Below, piece after piece: positions 61,277 through 64,000 of a stretch of 64,000 nt of DNA. The position numbers and the translations under genes are program-made. The notes under the pieces are model-generated. The model had not been told where the DNA came from. It searched no databases and saw nothing but the letters and a program-made list of their open reading frames with translations. Within the stretch, counting starts at the first letter, position 1. Each line of letters opens with the position of its first letter. The DNA comes from Sporolactobacillus kofuensis (GTDB lineage: Bacteria; Bacillota; Bacilli; Bacillales; Sporolactobacillaceae): contig NZ_JAMXWN010000002.1 of the NCBI RefSeq assembly GCF_024125425.1, forward strand, positions 248,001 through 312,000, read 5' to 3'.

Positions 61277-64000
61277 GTGGTTAATGCTATAGTATCAAAT
61301 GTCAGAAAATTCATTGCATTATTATTAATTGGAATGTTGATTCTTTCATCATGGGTTGTAACGCCTACTTCTACATATGCAAGCAATGATCAAAAAGGTC
61401 TTCATAAAGATGTTGCTCATGCATATATCAGCAAACCTGGTGAAAAAATACGAGATCCACTTAAAAAGACCGATAAGAACATTCAATCTAGTAATCTAAG
61501 TAAGAACATTAATCCAAATAAGACGATTAAGCTAATCGTAGAATTAAAGTCTCCGTCAATTCTTCAAAACTATGATCATGATAAATCAAAGCTGACAGCT
61601 GCCAGTTACATAGCAACTAAGCGAATGAAATCTGCATCAAAGAAAATGCTTGTGGAACAAACCAAAATAAAGAAACAAATTATCGACAAAGTTGACAAGG
61701 TCTCATTTAAGAATTCCTATAATTATACCACTGCGCTTAATGGTTTCTCTGTTCAAGTACCTTACAAAGAAATAAATAAAATTAAAAAGTTGAATGGGGT
61801 AAAAAGTGTTCACGAGGCTGTGACTTATTCTTTACCGGATGAAAAAACGATAAATAATAATAAAGTTTCACTCCAGTCGTTAAACACAAGTTCTGATCTA
61901 ATTGGTGCTGATTTAGCAAATCAATCCGGTTTTACGGGTAAAGGAACCGTCGTTGCTGTTCTTGACAGTGGATTGGATACCCAGCATGAGGCTTTTAATA
62001 CTATGCCCAAGGGACCGTTAAAATATACTCAAGCTGCTATTGGTGAAAAAGTTAAATCTTCCGATCTTCAAGCATCAAAAAACACAGATCTATCAACGAA
62101 TTCAACCTATGTGGATGATAAAGTTCCCTATGCCTACGACTACGCAGGTAAAGATACAAATGTCCGGGGTGGAGCTGATCATGGCACCCATGTTTCTGGG
62201 ATTATTGCTGGTAACAATACGGCAATAGAGACTGATGAAGCCAAACAGTTTAAAGGGGTCGCTCCAGATGCTCAGTTGATGATGATGAAAGTTTTTGCCG
62301 ATGGAACCGGATCGACAACAGATGATATCATTCTAGCAGGATTGGAAGATGCAGTGAAACTAGGTGCTGATGCGATTAATATGAGCCTTGGTTCACCAGC
62401 GGGATCTCCAACATCGGGTGATCCTGTAACTGATGAAGTGTACCGTTCGGTCTCAGAAGCAGGTATTGATTTGCTTGTTGCCGCCGGTAATGATACATCG
62501 TCTTCCGTTCAGAATACAACCGGAGTCAATCTTAATCCCGCAAACAGTCCGGATACAGCGATTGTTGGTTCACCGTCATCATACGCGTCGGCATTATCCG
62601 TCGCAAGTTCTGAAAGTAGCTCCTTTCAGTCAAAATATTTTACATTGGGTGGACAAGATGGTGAAAAAATTCCGTACGCTGATGCGGTAAATGTACAAAA
62701 TAATAAGATGATAAGTTTAACGACTGCAATAAATAATAATAATGTAAGTTACGTTTATCTCAATAAATATGGATTTCCCGAAGACTATGATGGTGTTGAT
62801 GTAAAAGGAAAGATCGCTGTCGTCAATCGAGGCGGTACAAAATCTGGAGAATCATTAACGTTCCAGCAGAAAGCAGATAACGCGGAGGAAGCAGGTGCAC
62901 GGGCTGTCATTGTTGTCAATAACGTTGCAGGGGCCATCTCTTCTCCGGGCGTGCAGACCGACGACATCATTCCTACGGTGTTCATTTCTCAAAATGATGG
63001 TAAGAAACTTGCCGATGCAGCGCTTAAAACCATTTATGTGAGCAGTTCCTTCGTAGGAATCCTGGGCAATCCCGGAGCCGGAATGATTTCAAGCTTTTCA
63101 TCGATCGGTCCATCACCAAATTTAGGAATTAAACCTGAAATAACTGCTCCAGGCGGAAATATTTATTCAAGTATTAATGGTGGAAAGTATGAATTAATGA
63201 GTGGCACGTCAATGGCGACTCCTCAACTGTCAGGTGTGTCTTCCCTATTGAAGCAATATTTAAATAGTGAAAATCGATTCGATAATTTAAGCCCAATCGC
63301 AAAAGCTGATCTCATCGAATACTTAGAAATGAGTACGGCAACGCCGATTAAAGATACAAATGACATTGCTTATCCTGTTCGTCGGCAGGGGGCAGGACTA
63401 GTCAACGTTGAAAAAGCAATTGAGACGCCAGCATATTTAACAGTTAATGGTGGACGTCCCAAAGCCGAACTGGGGTCGATTGCGAGGGAACATGGACAAT
63501 CAATTTTAAGGTTACAAATACATCAGATAAAGCAGTCAATTATACGATTGATCCAACCGTATTAACCGGAAAACTACAGGATGGCAAATATCTGTCTACC
63601 GACGCACGTCAACTTTCCGACAGCGAGGCAACAGTTCAAGGAAAAAGTTCGGTTCATGTTGAAGCCAACACTTCTGAAGATGTGACATTGACGTTGAAAC
63701 TAAGTGACGAAGTCAAGAAAGAATTGCAGACTCAGTTCACGAATGGCATTTACGTAGAAGGGTTTATTGGTTTAAAAAGTGAGGATAGTAAAGGCATTGA
63801 TCTGTCACTTCCATTTTTAGGCTTTTATGGTGATTGGGGTAACCTGCCTGTTTTTGACACCCCAATATATGATGGAAAACCACTCAGTCAATCGTTTACA
63901 GCATTGCTCAACGGTGATGAGAATCGAAATGCGATCGTTCTTGGTGTTAATCAACAGGCGTCACCAGCAATAATTGATAAAGATAAAATCGCCTTTTCTC
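61277..64000 (+). pseudogene. Lactocepin-like S8 cell-envelope protease, frameshifted, cut by window end
   Basis: A secreted subtilisin-type protease. A signal peptide covers about residues 1-37 (core ALLLIGMLILSSWVV, then TYA-S), followed by an inhibitor I9-type propeptide. The catalytic residues are Asp230 (VAVLDSGLD), His302 (DHGTHVSG), the oxyanion Asn in AAGND, and Ser645 (SGTSMATP). A PA domain is inserted before the Ser. The first frame stops at 63565, but from GAG at 63484 the next frame continues EGTWTINFKVTNTSDKAVNY and is open to the window end, matching the Fn3-like domain that follows in lactocepins. One base is missing near 63483. This is either a real null mutation or a sequencing error. 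GTG 61277 (SD AAGGGAG) is preferred to 61265. The C-terminus lies outside. Confidence 0.85.

Overview
The window is a 64 kb chromosomal segment of a low-to-moderate GC Gram-positive bacterium of class Bacilli. The evidence is a ComK competence factor, a T-box leader, SD-driven genes with many GTG and TTG starts, YfhO, a PucR-type purine regulon, a MntR-type operator, tRNA-hydroxylation U32 genes in YrrN/YrrO order, and an S8 lactocepin-like protease. A Bacillales/Sporolactobacillaceae-like host is my inference; no rRNA or tRNA gene is present to confirm it.

Layout. 1-7.2 kb: a methionine-type T-box leader controlling a SAM hydrolase-family gene, an aldo/keto reductase with an AlkD-type DNA glycosylase, YfhO, and an orphan PTS IIC-like transporter. 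7.2-10.7 kb: mobile DNA, namely a group IIC intron sitting directly behind a terminator, a candidate structured small RNA, and an IS200-type element whose transposase is frameshifted at the catalytic tyrosine. 11-15 kb: a six-gene operon (secreted protein, three membrane subunits, ABC ATPase, membrane-anchored protein). 15.5-24.5 kb: comK, HAD phosphatase plus glycerol-1-phosphate dehydrogenase-like pair, D-amino acid transaminase, MFS transporter, DrrAB-type ABC exporter, ROK fructokinase. 24.6-37.6 kb: a purine catabolism island with an FAD/NAD(P) oxygenase-like protein, amidase, OHCU decarboxylase, 5-hydroxyisourate hydrolase, NCS2 purine/urate permease, 4Fe-4S ferredoxin, Rieske oxygenase, PucR, allantoate amidohydrolase, ureidoglycine transaminase and allantoinase. 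No uricase or molybdenum xanthine dehydrogenase is visible. 37.9-50 kb: housekeeping (ManA, a ribokinase-like remnant, a GntR/DUF1648 pair, a beta-hydroxyacid dehydrogenase, YrrN/YrrO, MntH with a MntR box, a trans-sulfuration family enzyme, an MHS-family transporter). 50-59.2 kb: a complete type I-C CRISPR-Cas system (cas3-cas5-cas8c-cas7-cas4-cas1-cas2) and an 11-repeat array. 59.2-64 kb: decayed DNA with an IS66 relic, an ArsR-like regulator, and a lactocepin-like protease frameshifted and cut by the window end.

Common threads. An imperfect 60-200 bp repeat family recurs at eight places on both strands, three of them in a tandem block at 47.6-48.3 kb. The purine island reads as one pathway: uptake, oxidation of the purine ring, HIU to allantoin, allantoate, ureidoglycine, then glyoxylate/glycine and oxalurate. 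Its oxidative steps appear to use Rieske and flavin chemistry in place of the usual enzymes; this is the most interesting hypothesis in the window. CRISPR-Cas looks intact, while mobile elements around it are decayed.
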